From Margaritispora aquatica (taxonomy: Eukaryota; Ascomycota; Leotiomycetes; Helotiales; Discinellaceae): 64,000 nt of DNA. A program made the translations under genes and the position numbers. The stretch's first letter is position 1, and each line of letters starts with the position of its first letter. The notes beneath the pieces were generated by a model, which saw nothing but the letters and a program-made list of their open reading frames with translations, was not told the DNA's origin and ran no database searches. The stretch is taken from assembly GCA_007644065.1 (NCBI GenBank), contig VJWN01000020.1:115874-179873 (forward strand). The letters are read 5' to 3'. Positions 46,831-58,905 of the stretch are shown here, piece after piece.

Positions 46831-49773
46831 TTATTCCAGTCTGCCCACAACGATCTTTAACACCTCCTCCAAACTCTTTCCCGCATTTCTCGGATCCTTC
46901 GCAACAGTTTGCCAGATCTCACCATGTCTCGGCTCGCTCAATACACACTTCGCCACGACATCCGCCCTTTTCTCCTGAATAATCAAGTCAGCAATCATAT
47001 TTCGTCCCCGGCCGAGAAAACTTACCTCCGTGCCATGTTGCATTAAGAACTTGTAATACCAAGCCCACGTATCACCTAAATCACTATCCAGCACAATAGC
47101 TTTCTCAAACCAATTCTGCGCCTTTTCGAGCTTACGTTCTCCCCAGAAGATGCGTGCAATAGTTGTGAAAAGAGTGGGATCATTGTCGACTTTCTTGATG
47201 GCTTCCAATGCTCGAGGTTTGCGCTGTGTTCTGGGCTCCAGGTGCCAGATTGATTCGGTGTATAGTAAACCACTGTTAGGTACTTGTTGGAGAGCTTGTG
47301 CCATCAGATTCTTTGCTTGACTGATATTATTCGCTCTTCGCTCAATGCGAACAGATTCGGTCCAGAGTTCTGGTGATTTCGGAATGGCCAAGCGAGCTCT
47401 GTCGAGGATACCACGTGCTTTAACGATATTACCGGCTTTCTCTTCCAAACGGGAGTACAAAAGCCATAGCGGTACTGACTTAGGGCACGCTTTGGTTCCT
47501 GTGCCAAATGCCTCGCGAGCTTGTGGCAATTTGCCTTCACCTTGATAAATCTGACCCTTCATCATCCATAATTTGGCTGCTGCAGGAAACAGTTGCAATG
47601 CTTGGTTGACAAGATCGAGAGCAGCCTCAACGTTACCAAGCTGTCTCTCAAAAGCAACACTCTTCATCCAGACTCGATCTGTAGGAGCTTCCTGTCGTGC
47701 AGTCTTGAGCAGTTCCCTCGCTTGTTCAGGCTCATTATTTTCAGCCTCGAGCTTCACAGCTGCGAGCCAAATATCCTCATTGTTTGGGTTCTGCTTGAAA
47801 GCTTGACCAAGAACTCGTCTTGCGTTATCAATTTCACCAGCTTGCCACTTCTCTTTAGCCAACATCATCCACAATACCTCGCTCTGTGGACATGCCTCAA
47901 CTGCCTTGCCAAGAAGTTGCCACAAAGCTTCCTTGGTGCCGTGATTCTTCTCTAAATCTGCAGCAGCCAGCCATAATTTCCTGCTATTGACAAAAACCCG
48001 TAAGGCGTATGCATATATAGCTCGTGCTGTCTCATATCTGCCACGACCAATACTTGCTCGTGCATCTTCCATCCAGATGTCCTTGCGATCATCATCCTCG
48101 TCTAGTGTCCAACCTAGGGTCTCAGCAATGATGTTACCACAAGTGAGGATAGCATCTTCCTCCTCGCACTTTTCGGCTTCCGTTATCCACTCTTCTCGCT
48201 TCAACATAGCGGACTCTTTAGCGAGTGCTTTAACAGCACGATTCATGACATTGACCTTCTTGGTATTTGGATTGACGATAGACATCTGTTCTTGTAACCT
48301 GGCAGCTGCAATCCAAATCTCATGGGATGTAGGAATAGCTTTGCGTGCTTTGTTGAGAACAGATTGTGCCTTCTCTGGCACTTCCAATCGCGCGAGTGCC
48401 AACCACAATTCAACAGAAAGAGGAATGATTTCGGTCGCTTTTGCAAGAAGCATTCGTGCATCTTCAGGATCTTCCTCCAAATTGACAGCCTCCTTCCAGA
48501 GCATGACCGATTGAGGAATATGATCCAGAGCATGTCGAATAACTCGCTTCTTTGCCCTTGCTTCGGACTCCAGCTTCATAGCCTCGATCCATAATCGCAC
48601 TGAGTGATCGTTGTTCTTGATAGCATTGGCAGCAATGATTTTCGCATTGTGATTATCGTTCAGTCGAATATTTTCTAACCAAGCATCCTCACTCTTTGGA
48701 CAGAACTCACAACCTCGAGCAATAACATTTCTAGCAGCTACTGTCTTGCCAGCCAACTCCTCAAGTCTAGCTGCAGCAATCCAACCAGGAGCATGCTTGG
48801 GATTGGTTCGAATGACAGATTCCAGCAGGACTCGTACACGCTTGATATCTCCAACCTGTGCCTCTCCTTCGTTGATTTGTGACTTTGCCAGACTCGTGAG
48901 GTATCCTTTCGGGTCGATATTTGTCGAGCTTCCAGCAACAGAATCTGTTCCCGCGGACGCCTGATCCAACCTGACCTTCAAGACCTTGTCTCTCGCAGCT
49001 CCAATAGTCGCAAAATCGGTCATCGTCCCGTCAGACACATCCGCACTAGCTGAATCATCCTGAATCGTCGTACCAAGTTCACTCGAGTCTCTAGCGCCAG
49101 CAATAACACTATCCGGAACAGCATAGAACTTCTGTCGCAAAGCCTGCTTATTCCTTCGGTTCTTGCCAGTTAGATCTCCAACCTCAGGTAAATTAGCCCA
49201 GTCCTCATCGCTGACGGTGCTCAAGGCGCGCTTCAAGTCGGCAAACTGCTGTTGGATCTTGGGATTGTTGCGTTCGTATTCATCTTGTTCGGCCTTCTCT
49301 CGTGCTTCCCTGTAGGCAGAAACGTCGGTAATCTGTTCATCTATGTGCATATATGATAAACCAACTGTGCAGAAGGTAGGGGAGGAATAGGAATATGGAA
49401 CGAGGGAGACCAACCTGCGAGCTTTCCGCCGCCTATCCATCTTCTCATCTACCTCTTGGTAAATACGATCCGCCTCATCGTCATCTTTGTCGTATGCGCC
49501 TCCTGCAAAAAGACCGACTTCGTTCTCGGGATCCTGGAATCTCTCATCATCATCGTCTTCTTCTTTCTTCTCCGGTGCCCCGTATGCCGTAGGAGGTGCT
49601 GCTCCAAGTTGTGCTGCGCGCTTTGCGAGGGCTTCTTTGATTTGATCTTCACTGGGACCTTCTCGAGCTGGACCTAGATCTGATCGTGTTGTGAATCCGG
49701 TGGCACCACGACCTAGACCAGCAACGTAGTTCTCTGGTGCAGGCTGATTGAGAAAATCTCTTCGTCCAGACAT
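46831..49773 (-). CDS. PRP6: U5 snRNP splicing factor Prp6/Prp1 (HAT/TPR repeat protein)
   Basis: Exons 49415-49773 and 46831-49309 give 945 residues, matching fungal Prp6/prp1. The intron starts GTTGGT and ends CTACAG inside an Arg codon; reading through it would insert an unlikely hydrophobic stretch. The N-terminal PRP1_N domain is present: GRRDFLNQPAPENYVAGLGR, GATGFTTRSDLGPAREG, DDDERFQDPENEVGLFAGG, YDKDDDEADRIYQEVDEKMD. From about residue 270 a long array of half-a-TPR (HAT) repeats follows, with recurring LWxxxxxLE patterns (for example KLWLAAADLEKNHGTKEALW). Prp6 bridges U5 and U4/U6 in the tri-snRNP. An upstream in-frame extension to 49899 lacks conservation features and is taken as leader. 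Confidence 0.96.
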   Translation of the reverse strand: MSGRRDFLNQPAPENYVAGLGRGATGFTTRSDLGPAREGPSEDQIKEALAKRAAQLGAAPPTAYGAPEKKEEDDDDERFQDPENEVGLFAGGAYDKDDDEADRIYQEVDEKMDRRRKARRLVSLVPYSYSSPTFCTVGLSYMHIDEQITDVSAYREAREKAEQDEYERNNPKIQQQFADLKRALSTVSDEDWANLPEVGDLTGKNRRNKQALRQKFYAVPDSVIAGARDSSELGTTIQDDSASADVSDGTMTDFATIGAARDKVLKVRLDQASAGTDSVAGSSTNIDPKGYLTSLAKSQINEGEAQVGDIKRVRVLLESVIRTNPKHAPGWIAAARLEELAGKTVAARNVIARGCEFCPKSEDAWLENIRLNDNHNAKIIAANAIKNNDHSVRLWIEAMKLESEARAKKRVIRHALDHIPQSVMLWKEAVNLEEDPEDARMLLAKATEIIPLSVELWLALARLEVPEKAQSVLNKARKAIPTSHEIWIAAARLQEQMSIVNPNTKKVNVMNRAVKALAKESAMLKREEWITEAEKCEEEDAILTCGNIIAETLGWTLDEDDDRKDIWMEDARASIGRGRYETARAIYAYALRVFVNSRKLWLAAADLEKNHGTKEALWQLLGKAVEACPQSEVLWMMLAKEKWQAGEIDNARRVLGQAFKQNPNNEDIWLAAVKLEAENNEPEQARELLKTARQEAPTDRVWMKSVAFERQLGNVEAALDLVNQALQLFPAAAKLWMMKGQIYQGEGKLPQAREAFGTGTKACPKSVPLWLLYSRLEEKAGNIVKARGILDRARLAIPKSPELWTESVRIERRANNISQAKNLMAQALQQVPNSGLLYTESIWHLEPRTQRKPRALEAIKKVDNDPTLFTTIARIFWGERKLEKAQNWFEKAIVLDSDLGDTWAWYYKFLMQHGTEVSFLGRGRNMIADLIIQEKRADVVAKCVLSEPRHGEIWQTVAKDPRNAGKSLEEVLKIVVGRLE

Positions 49774-50204
49774 TTTGGCAGTGGATTTGGGAGATGTTTG
49801 GGAGGGGCTTGTTTCGTTGTACTTTTTGACATGACAAGGCTGAGATGTAACTGGGTTGAAAGGGCTAAACCAAATCAGGACATGTTCCACCTCGACCACC
49901 CACGTTCACAGACTTGCGTCCTAGGTAGCATGGGTATACAAAGTAAGTCACTTCAATCGAGTGAATGGAGCCGCCATAAGTCACAAACAGTGGTGTTCTC
50001 AAATGTGATGCAAATTGCTCTTTCGAACCATGAATTCATCCGCGCTATCAAACCCATGGACTTTCAGTCCTCCTATCATATCATAATTCATAAAACATAA
50101 GCCATCATTCATATCCTTTCAATAGCACAAAATCCAATATCGCAGCACAACAGGTATCTCCCATATATCCTAAATGCAGCAACTCCAAAATATAAAGAAA
50201 ACAC
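49774..50204. other. Spacer upstream of PRP6
   Basis: PRP6 promoter/leader and the 3' flank of the DUF3824-type gene. No gene supported. Confidence 0.4.
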
Positions 50205-53200
50205 TTAGTCCCTGTCCCTCCTCCTTCTCCTCTTCGGCCGTTCAGGACTCTTCTCGCTACCACCATCATGCGAGCTCCCCACAGCACTAAAATCAGTCAC
50301 CACATCCCTCAACATATCCTTCCAATTCTTCTTCCCGCTAACTACATCCCCAAAATCTCTTGTAAGCTTCTCTACCATCTCTTGCTGGCCACCAGCAGCG
50401 CCTCTGGGGAATGATTGGCCATCTCTGTCAAGTGGCCTGCCCTCCTCATCAAACCGATCTGGCAATAGCTCCACTTCCGGACTTGGGCTTCTGGAAGGAT
50501 TTGCATGACGTCGGCGGTGCTTTGAGGGTTGATGTGGGCGGTCGCTGCTTGGGTCGGAGCTTCTACGCCTACGACGACGTCGTCGATGAGAGGACTGTGG
50601 AACATGATCCGACTCGTCTGAAGAGACTGCCTCAGGAACGGCGGCTTTTGGTTCATCCTCAACATGAGTGGAAGATTCTGCGGCGTTCTGACGAACTCGA
50701 GCTAATGTACGAGTAGATGTAGGGGACAACGGGCCCCACTTGACAGATCTGGCGCGGTGTGGTGATGTTGTGGGTGAGATAGAGGCAGTAGATGCATCAC
50801 TTAGACGACCTAGTAACAAATCAATGTCAGTAAAGCGAATCCCAATCATGAAACAAATGGTAACGAGACGCACCCTCCTCAGCATTCCTCGAGGAATCAC
50901 GATTCGCATGATGCAACTGCTCATCGGGAAGAGGAGTTGTAGGGGGCGGAGGGAAATAGGGCGCGTTGGCACTATTGGTAGTGGGGACCTGACGAGGTAA
51001 ATTGTCATTTGCACTCACATGATCTCCAGCAGGTCTTGGTGCTGAACCTGCTGGTGGACGCCCTGCATAAGGATCGACAACCGGAGGTTGATTTACATAA
51101 TCGGCTGGATTGTACGGTGGGATGGGCGGCTGGTTAACATGCATGGTACTTTGGTTCTGGTGAGATGTGAACCCATTGTCCGCAGCGTTGGGAGGGACAT
51201 AAGGTTGCTGAGGATAATAGGAACCACCTGATGCGTGTGGAGGTGACGGAGAGTAGTCGTCGTGGTAATCGCGAGCATAGTAGTTCTCTGGTGGTGTTTC
51301 CTCTTCCTCATAGCCTGAACGAAGATGTTAGTGGGCACAAAACTAAAGAAATACACAATGTCGCAGAATAACATGCTGAGGGTTGTCCACATCACACCGG
51401 AATCAAATTAGACAATCGTCTTGCCATGTTTGTGCGGATTGATGATGTGGAACGTGAGCGAGAATGAGATCTTGAGTGCTGGGGACCCTCACGTCTTCGC
51501 TCTCTTTCACGCGCGGCTTCTTTCTTTTCCTTTCTCTTCTTGTATTGATTGATGCCAATTGCTGCTGCTGCTGCAGTTCCCGCTCCGGTTGCCAAGTCTC
51601 GCACTCGACTCTGGCTACGACTCCTTGAGTGTCGTCGAGGCTCTTCAGAAGCAGATGAATATGATCGATCTCTATGCCTTCGATGGGATCGTGAGCCATG
51701 ATGTCTTGTGGCGCCATACGCAGCGCCGGCAGCTGCAGCGGCAACAGCCGGATCGTTCTCATAGCCTCGAGGGTATGGAGGCTGTTGGGCGTACACGGGT
51801 ACGGGTTCAGTACCGTATTGTACCATTCCTAATTCTGGGTCAACTCCCGGATCAGAATATGCGCCTACGGATCTGGCTCTCGACCTGCTATTGCCTGATC
51901 GGCTCCTCCTCCTTGAAGACCTCTCAGTCACATCTACACCTCCCCTTGCCTGATCCTCCTTCGCCTTTCGGTTTTCGTATAGTCCTGCGACAGCTGCACC
52001 GGCCAACCCGGCGCCAGCAATCTCAGCACCAGTCCTTATGCGAGACTTGGATCTCTCGCCTTTGCGGGAACGAGATTTGTTTCTGATATGCTCAGCAATA
52101 CCAGCCACAACCGCAGTAGCTGCTCCAGCCTTTGCGATTGTGGCATTTCTGGAACCGCTTCGCTTTCTGGTTACAGTAGTTCTATGCTCCTCGTAGGAAT
52201 CATCAGAGTAATATCCTCGGTTTCCACCGCCACGACGTCTCGAGGCACTCCGTGTTCGGCTACGGCCTCTTCCATCTTCCTCCTTGTTCGCTCGACGATT
52301 GGAAACATACTTGGCGGCAGCGGCGGCAGCAAGTCCAGCAGCAGCGAGTCCAATGGCAGTCTTAAGCTTGTGGTGTCGGCTGCTTGATCTCGATCTGCTT
52401 CTGGACTCGGAGTGAGTCTCGCGATAGCGACTGCGGGCTCTTGTGATGACTTCTGCTCCAATAGCTCCCAGCGCTGCACCACCAACTACATTCCTGCCAG
52501 TGTGCTGATTTTCAGCACCTTGTCGTTTCTTGTGATCGGTAAGAAGAGCGGCGACACCTGCACCCGCCAAAGCGCCTTCAGCCAAATGTCTTTTGCGGTT
52601 TGGGCTACTGCTTCCATCTCTCCTGATGATTTTCTTCTTGATCATATAGCTTTCCTCATCACTGTAGCCCCGATCACTAATTGAATCTCGGGGTCGGATG
52701 TCTCGGCGATCATATTCAGTAATAACCATATCATCCTCCCTTCCTCTGCCACGGCCAACTTCGCGAACATCTTTTCTGTAATAGTATTCGTCCTCTTGGT
52801 ATCTTCGTGGCTCTGGTCGAACCTCTTCTCGGCGAATGACTTGATACTGTTGTTCTGGGGCAGGTAGGACGATCGGAAGTGGTGCAGGTGCCTCCTGAAC
52901 AATAATTTGCTGAGGTTCTGCTCGCTGGCGGATAATGATGGGAGCTGGCGGAGGTTCAGGACGATCGTAGTATTCAGTTTCGCGTTGGTAAATTTCCCTG
53001 TCATAAGGCTCCTCACGGCGTTCGACTCTTTTCTCAATCCTGACATCCGTCTCTCTTTCATATGGATCGTCCCGTCTTTCCACACGTTTTTCAATTCTGA
53101 CGTCCGTCTCTCTGTCGTAGGCATCGCGCTCGACTCTCTTCTCAATCCTGACGTCTGTCTCTCGATCGTAAGCATCGCGTTCGACTCTTTTCTCGATTCT

Positions 53201-53710
53201 GACGTCTGTCTCTCTTTCGTAGGGATCGTCACGGCGCACGATGCGTTTCTCAATTGTAGTGTCACTCTCCCTCAGCTCCTCCCACGGCCTGGGACGACTC
53301 TCCCAAGGCCTCGCAGATTCTGGCTCCCGTCTAATGTTATCTCTCTCCGCATAGACCGTGGTCCTGATGTGTTCACGCTCACGCTCTGGCTCGCGGACAG
53401 GCTCGCGCTCGACATAACGCTCGACGATCGTGGATCTTGGTCGCAGTTCGACAGCAGAGCGAGGACGATCTGGCTCAACAATGATGCGACGATCAATCTC
53501 GATGCGCTCTGCTCGTGGCGGCAGAACCTCGACTCTTGAGGAATGGCGGTCGTCTTCGATCTCTTCGACTCGACTGGGTGTTACACGATATCGCTGAACT
53601 GTGCGATAGGACTCGCCTCCACCCCTGTGGTGACTCGAGATGGAGCGGTCATCGTCGGACTCATAGTCGTCGCGATAGGTATTGCGGACTGTTCTCCGTA
53701 CTTCCGGCAT
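50205..53710 (-). CDS. DUF3824-type Arg/Glu/Ser-rich low-complexity protein
   Basis: Exons 51493-53710, 50874-51314 and 50205-50809 give 1087 residues. The first part is strongly charged, with a tandem array of RETDVRIEKRVER units (53010-53265). Next come Ala/Gly-rich hydrophobic islands separated by RS-rich basic stretches: HLAEGALAGAGVAALLTDHK, NVVGGAALGAIGAEVITRAR, AIGLAAAGLAAAAAAKYV, AGAATAVVAGIAEHI, TGAEIAGAGLAGAAVAGLYE, and one after DLATG. Such repeats define DUF3824-like fungal proteins. The middle exon is Pro/Tyr/Asn-rich (ENYYARDYHDDYSPSPPHAS). The C-terminus has an RRRRRRR run and ends basic. Intron 1 was placed at GTGAGG after RERR because RRRYEEEE continues the family pattern; skipping it gives a shorter form ending at 51392. 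Function unknown. Confidence 0.85.
53010..53265 (-). repeat. In-frame minisatellite of 51-54 bp units inside the DUF3824-type gene
   Basis: Four close copies plus a degenerate fifth of a unit encoding Y(D/E)RETDVRIEKRVER followed by DA or RDDP. The DNA copies share strings such as ATTCTGACGTCTGTCTCTC on the plus strand and differ at scattered, mostly silent positions. The unit length stays a multiple of three, so copy number can change without frameshift. Confidence 0.85.
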
Positions 53711-54453
53711 ATTGAGAGTATCTCTAGTATGGATATATTCTGACTGTTATGTTAGTTGAGCGAAACGAAAGACCAAAAAGATATTGCCCGGAGGCTAGAA
53801 ACAAGAGGAGAAAAAGGCAGAAGGTCGCAAGATATGTGCTCTCCGAGTTGGATGTCAGCGGTTACAAAGTTGGGCAGTGATGGTGGGGTCAGTGACTGAT
53901 TTGTAGGGGAAAGCACCTCAGCAAGCAGACTGCAGACTGCAACTTGCAGAGTAAGATTTGATGGCGCAAGCAGGGGGTTAGGAGGGGTGGGATAGGAGCC
54001 CTGCCTGTAAGGCCCCTCCCTCCTCTTCCTGCTGCACCTGCACCTGCACACAACCAAAGACATAGCTCACTCCATCCAAAAGTAAGATGTGTATGCACAC
54101 CAAACTGGGCTGCTCTTGTTACCGATGCTCATGTTCCAGCCTTGCTCAACACGATCATGAGGTCAAGCAGTAGTAGAGGCCAAAAGTGTGGTGACAAAGC
54201 GAGTATATGTCAAAGGTTATGGGCAAGCAAATCGGATGTTGTTAAGTTCATGACAGGTTCATGTCAGACGAGCGATACCTGATACCTCGTGAACCCCTCA
54301 TGTTGGGAATGTCTCAGACGCCAGACACAGATGCAGACATGAGAAGGATGTGTGATATTTGCTTTTTCTCGTTTACGAGTAGAGGACAGACAGTCCTACG
54401 TCACAGCCTTTTTAAACCCATGCTTGATATCTGATACCATATATTTTATAACT

Positions 54454-54459
54454 CTGTGT

Positions 54460-54521
<62 letters not shown>

Positions 54522-54524
54522 GCG
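54454..54524. repeat. (TG)n(AG)n compound microsatellite
   Basis: About 46 bp of TG repeats with one interruption are followed directly by about 24 bp of AG repeats. An open frame across it is purely repeat-derived. Confidence 0.95.
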
Positions 54525-55245
54525 AGTTTATTTTGCGAAATTCACAATCTCGTACAGAAGTTCCAGGTTCCATACAGTACTGTACTGTACTATATTCGTT
54601 GTAAGCAAAACTCTACTGTGCCAAGGTCAAAGGTCAATATCAGGTCTATTAAGAGTTTCCCTCTCTCTCTCTCTCAAGCCTCAACATCATCACACCCTCC
54701 CAACATAACAAAGTCCAGGCCACGTTGCAAACAAGATTATAATACTGCCGTAGGTACTTTCCTTCTTTGCCTATGAAACTTTTGTATTACACCACAGCAA
54801 GAACTCAAGAACTGTACTGTGGAACATTTATCAAGTACTACACCAGTCCTCGCTAACCTTCCATTTCCTCAACTTTCTTTTGTCCCAACCTCCCTCTAGC
54901 TCCATTGTTTTTCTCCCAAATCATCAATCACATCCCTGTCTTCCTGATGACGTACGAGGGGCACCAAGTTATGGTACCTACCTCTGTACTGTATGTTGAA
55001 TGTAACTACTGTTACTCACGTTTTCAATCTCTCACATCGACGTATGTCCAACTCGGTCTTGACGCTGCAGCCAAAAATAGCCGCAGTAAGATTTATTTTT
55101 CTGTTCGCAAAGGTACTGACAGTCAATTTATGGAAGAGACATCGAAATGCCCGAGTGGGTTTGAACTCGGTCTTCAGTAATCGGCCTGCCTCAGATTTGC
55201 CTTGTTCCGCCTCGTGAGAAGCCCCCATCCCCCACATCAGCAAAC

Positions 55246-55292
55246 ACTGGCTGGCTGGCTGGACGGACTGGACTGGACTGGACTGGACTGTA
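55246..55292. repeat. (GGCT)n and (GGACT)n microsatellites
   Basis: A short GGCT run passes into five GGACT units. The same pentanucleotide, in the same orientation, forms the array at 13294-13318. Confidence 0.85.
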
Positions 55293-56912
55293 CAGGACAA
55301 AACCCAAGCCGGAAGTGGCCGCCCCAAGCGAGAGACAGACAGAGTGCGGAACATCCGCTTCGCCTCCACCAAACTTCATCCTCGCCATGACTGCCTTTAC
55401 GACCCACGAGCGATGAGTTGCGAACCATAGCCTCCTTTGACTGCTATGGCCTTTGGTTTGAGTGCAAGATGTCATAACTGCTCCAAAGATGGTGAGACGC
55501 GCTGGTAAATATCATGCCACACCACCCTGCATTGCTGTGTTCAGTGTGACTGATAAGATCAAGTTGTAGCCTCACCCACTGTTCTGAAGCTTCAGAGTTA
55601 CCGGTTCGAACGACAAATAAATATGAGTAGATTCTTGTTACTTCAGTCATCTTTCCGCTATCGTTCGCGTGTCACTTCACGCCTCAAGCAAGGCTAGCTA
55701 TCAATGGTGTGCTAAGAGGACTGTGAGGTCAGATCACAACCTTAAGATCGGAGAAGCGAGAATGGAAGACTGTTGCCTAAAGCTTCATTTCATGCTCCAA
55801 AGCCTTCCTCCTGAGATACCTCTTCAGCTACACATGTCAAGATTCAATGCTCAAGCTAGCCACCCCTAACTGAGCAACCAAGCCCTCATCACCGCGTAAC
55901 AGAGCCTCAACCACATGTGCAGCCAGCCTACTCGGTGTCACACTGTCTTTCGCGATCGATTCATCAACACAATTATCCCAATTGTGTTAGTCGAGACTGA
56001 TCGCCCTGAGAGAGATATGCAAATCATTCCCTTCGTGCTCAGTCGATTGCAGCCTAATCCTTTCAGGAAAGCCGTAATCTGTATCGTCATCACCTCCACA
56101 AGCGAGAGTACATACCAGCCCAAGCTCAAGATCGGTGGCAGACAGTTGTTTTCCCCAAAGCATCTGCCTCTACTCTTTTAGTTGGATCGTTCAAATAAGC
56201 CTCCAGTTTTGGTTTTAGAGCTCTAGGAGCTCCTCTTCCTACCCTTTGTTTGTCCCCATTCTTCGCCATCGTTGTATTGATACTGAAAGGCTTCTCCTTT
56301 GATCGCTCTCATCAATGGCACTCTCATCAATGGCACTTCTTCAATAGTATAGTTTGTTTCGCTTATTCTATTGATCTTCTTCCTACCAAAAAGTTCTTGG
56401 TAAGAACCTTGAGTCCTCATAAGTTTCAAATCGCATCCACCAAGATACACATTTTTTTTCATGGTTCAAAGAAAGAAACCATAGCGGCATGCAAGACCCG
56501 TGTTCTCTCCTCTGTCCACGGAGTTCTTTCAGAATCCGAGGCCTTCTTTGGCCCTAATGTCGAGTGACCACTCATGGTGTTTGATTTCTTCTTCTGGCCG
56601 CGTGAGCATTTTTCAATCGTCTTCCGCCTAGCTTTAGTTCTAAAACAACTACCAGCTACCAGTTATTCTCCTCCATTGCTATCTATCAGCGCGACAGTAG
56701 ATAAGAGGATAATACCCGAAGGCCATCGGTACCTTTGTTAAATATACTCAATACAAAGACTGTCACCTCCCAGAAGCAAAACTTCCAGATCAAAAGTAAT
56801 CCAAAATGTCACGAGCATCAATCTTCTTCTCTATTTCTACAATCCTAAACACCGTTGCGTATCCATATTACACAGCGACATGTAAAGAAGCCCAAGCCTT
56901 AATCAATACCAC

Positions 56913-58905
56913 TCAATCAACGGCATCCCACCCATCCTTCATTATGGGGCCCCTAAATTCATCATCTCCAATGTCAACACCAACACTATGATTGTTCAAG
57001 ACATCATCAATCAACTGATTCGCTTCCGTCGAAGCACTATCGAACCCCGCATACTCTACATCGATTCCACCAATGGAATCAACACCCAGTGGGAGATCAG
57101 TAGGCTCAGGAGACACAGGAAATGGAGGCCTTTTGGCTCCTATGCTTCTATACGGACCTTGATAGTACGTCTGGTACCCTGTGGTTGTCTTGACGCCACG
57201 GCGTTCAGACTCAATTTCGGAGGGTGCGCGGTAGAACATGGCGCCATTGAGCTCGTAAGACCAGGGTTCTTCGCCGGGACGCGGAATGTTGCATTCTATG
57301 ATGTATCTTAGCCAAGCTGTCTCTGCTAGGGCTGGATTAGAGGGTGGCTGGAGGTTCTTTGGTTGGTATAAGGATGGCCGGATAGTTCCATGCCGGATTT
57401 TCGAGATGAATGGATTGGAGGAGGGACCAGTGACATCCGAGATGGCGATGCTACTAGTGTCTCTTGGCTTGTCAGGTTGGCGCCATCCTTGGGAGTTGAA
57501 GTTTGCCAGTTGTGGTTGCTGGTCGACCTCGACAGTAGCTGACTCATGTTCTTTCTTGACTCCCTCAACAATTACTGTTTTGTGCTCCTTCACGACTTTC
57601 TCGACAGCTACCGACTTGTAGTCCTCATCGACTTCGAACACAAGTTGTTCCATGGTATCTAGGTAAGTCTTAAAAGCATCCTTACCTATTTCCTCTTTTA
57701 TCGCTTCATAATTCTGGATATTTCGGTAGGAGGACCGAACAACACTGCTGACGTCTGCATGCTGCGGTGTCATGAATAAAAAATCCATATCATGCAATCA
57801 GCAAGGACAAATAACTTACATCATCATCCCATTTGACCATCATCTCCTCAACCTTCACATCGACATCGACATCATCACCACCATTTCCCTTATTATCACT
57901 GCCCTTTTTTTCGCTCGTAATTTTGGCCTTGGTCTCTGCATAATATCTCGCCCTCGCATCACGAAAATTTGCCTCACACTTATGGTAATTATAGTATTTG
58001 AGTTTCTCCGCCGCATCTTTAAGCATTGACACATACGACGGTCCAATTCTGATTATACCGATCAAAGTATCGTCCTCCTGCTCCAAATAACGAAGAAACG
58101 CGTCTCGCTGAAGTGGCATCCTGCGTCGATTGACTTTATTGTATATTGGACCGGTGAAGTTGTCGGCATCAGCGTCACAAGCTTGTGACTCCCATGCAAG
58201 AGAGATACGGCCTGTAGAATTCAACATTTCGGTCCCTGGAGAAGGAAAAATTAGCTTTTTGTTGCTCTATTTATGTTTTCAAGAAGAGGAACAATCTCAC
58301 GCTCATCAATGTACTGCTTAATGGCCTTGACAGCAGGAATCAACATATTTTTATGCTGTGTCAGATGAGCAAGAGCGAAACCCTTGGTAACCATATATCC
58401 ATCCTTCTCGCACTTCGCCATAACCATCTCAAGGACACGATCTTCTTGCGACGGGTCCTTAAGCGCAGGTCTGCAATCCGTCAGTCATCACCCCTCATCA
58501 CCATCCACCTTCTAAAATAACATCCAAAATCAGTGAAGACACGCAAAAGGGTACTCACACAACAGGTGCAGTACCAGTTTTAAACTGCGTTCCATATTTG
58601 TGATCACAAACCAGGTTCTTACAGAGACCCGGCCCCAAGCAGCCTTTCGGGTATCCCCTCTTAGTCGTGACGGCCTTGAGCTCCGAGCGTAGCGTGCGTT
58701 GACTGCTTGGTTTCTTTTGCTGGGCTTCAAGCGCCGCAATGCGGGCTGTGATGTCTTCGACGCTCTGTTGGGCTGCCTTTGTGCTGGCAGGTGGCGCATT
58801 GAAGCTGGGTGCAGATGGGACTTGGATGGGAATTTCGTTGGTTGATGCTGCTGCCGATGGCGGTGCGCTGGTGGCGGCATTAGGTTTGGAAGTTGAGGTT
58901 GACAT
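56913..58905 (-). CDS. Uncharacterised 593-residue protein with a short Cys/His motif
   Basis: I do not recognise the family. Exons: 58559-58905, 58301-58470, 57820-58235, 56913-57761; phases agree at every junction and the sum is 594 codons. The N-terminus is Ser/Ala/Pro-rich (MSTSTSKPNAATSAPPSAAA), with a short helix (SVEDITARIAALEAQQKK). Then comes GYPKGCLGPGLCKNLVCDHK, a compact C-x5-C-x4-C-x-H cluster that could bind zinc but matches no finger I know. A helical middle section follows (LKYYNYHKCEANFRDARARY), then an acidic D/V repeat and a charged K/E/V stretch around 57540-57640. The C-terminus is Pro-rich and may be disordered. No signal peptide or membrane segment. Confidence 0.75.

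Larger units (their letters stand above)
53711..56912. other. 3.2-kb region without a supportable gene
   Basis: Promoter side of the DUF3824-type gene, then microsatellites (annotated separately) and short frames that look like chance. A sequence with a tRNA T-loop look near 55600 does not fold. I see no RNA gene or transposon here. Confidence 0.45.

Noticed and set aside
48243..48594. Several frames on both strands within PRP6
   Set aside because: They lie inside the HAT-repeat coding region and have no independent support.
49774..49899. N-terminal extension of PRP6
   Set aside because: Prp6 proteins begin close to the GRRDFL motif, which directly follows the ATG at 49773; the extra codons are leader.
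54456..54776. Plus-strand frame starting with a Cys-Val repeat
   Set aside because: The repeat is the translated (TG)n(AG)n microsatellite.
55540..55620. Possible tRNA suggested by a GGTTCGAAC string
   Set aside because: The flanks do not form a T-stem or an acceptor stem, and no D- or anticodon-arm is found at the right spacing.
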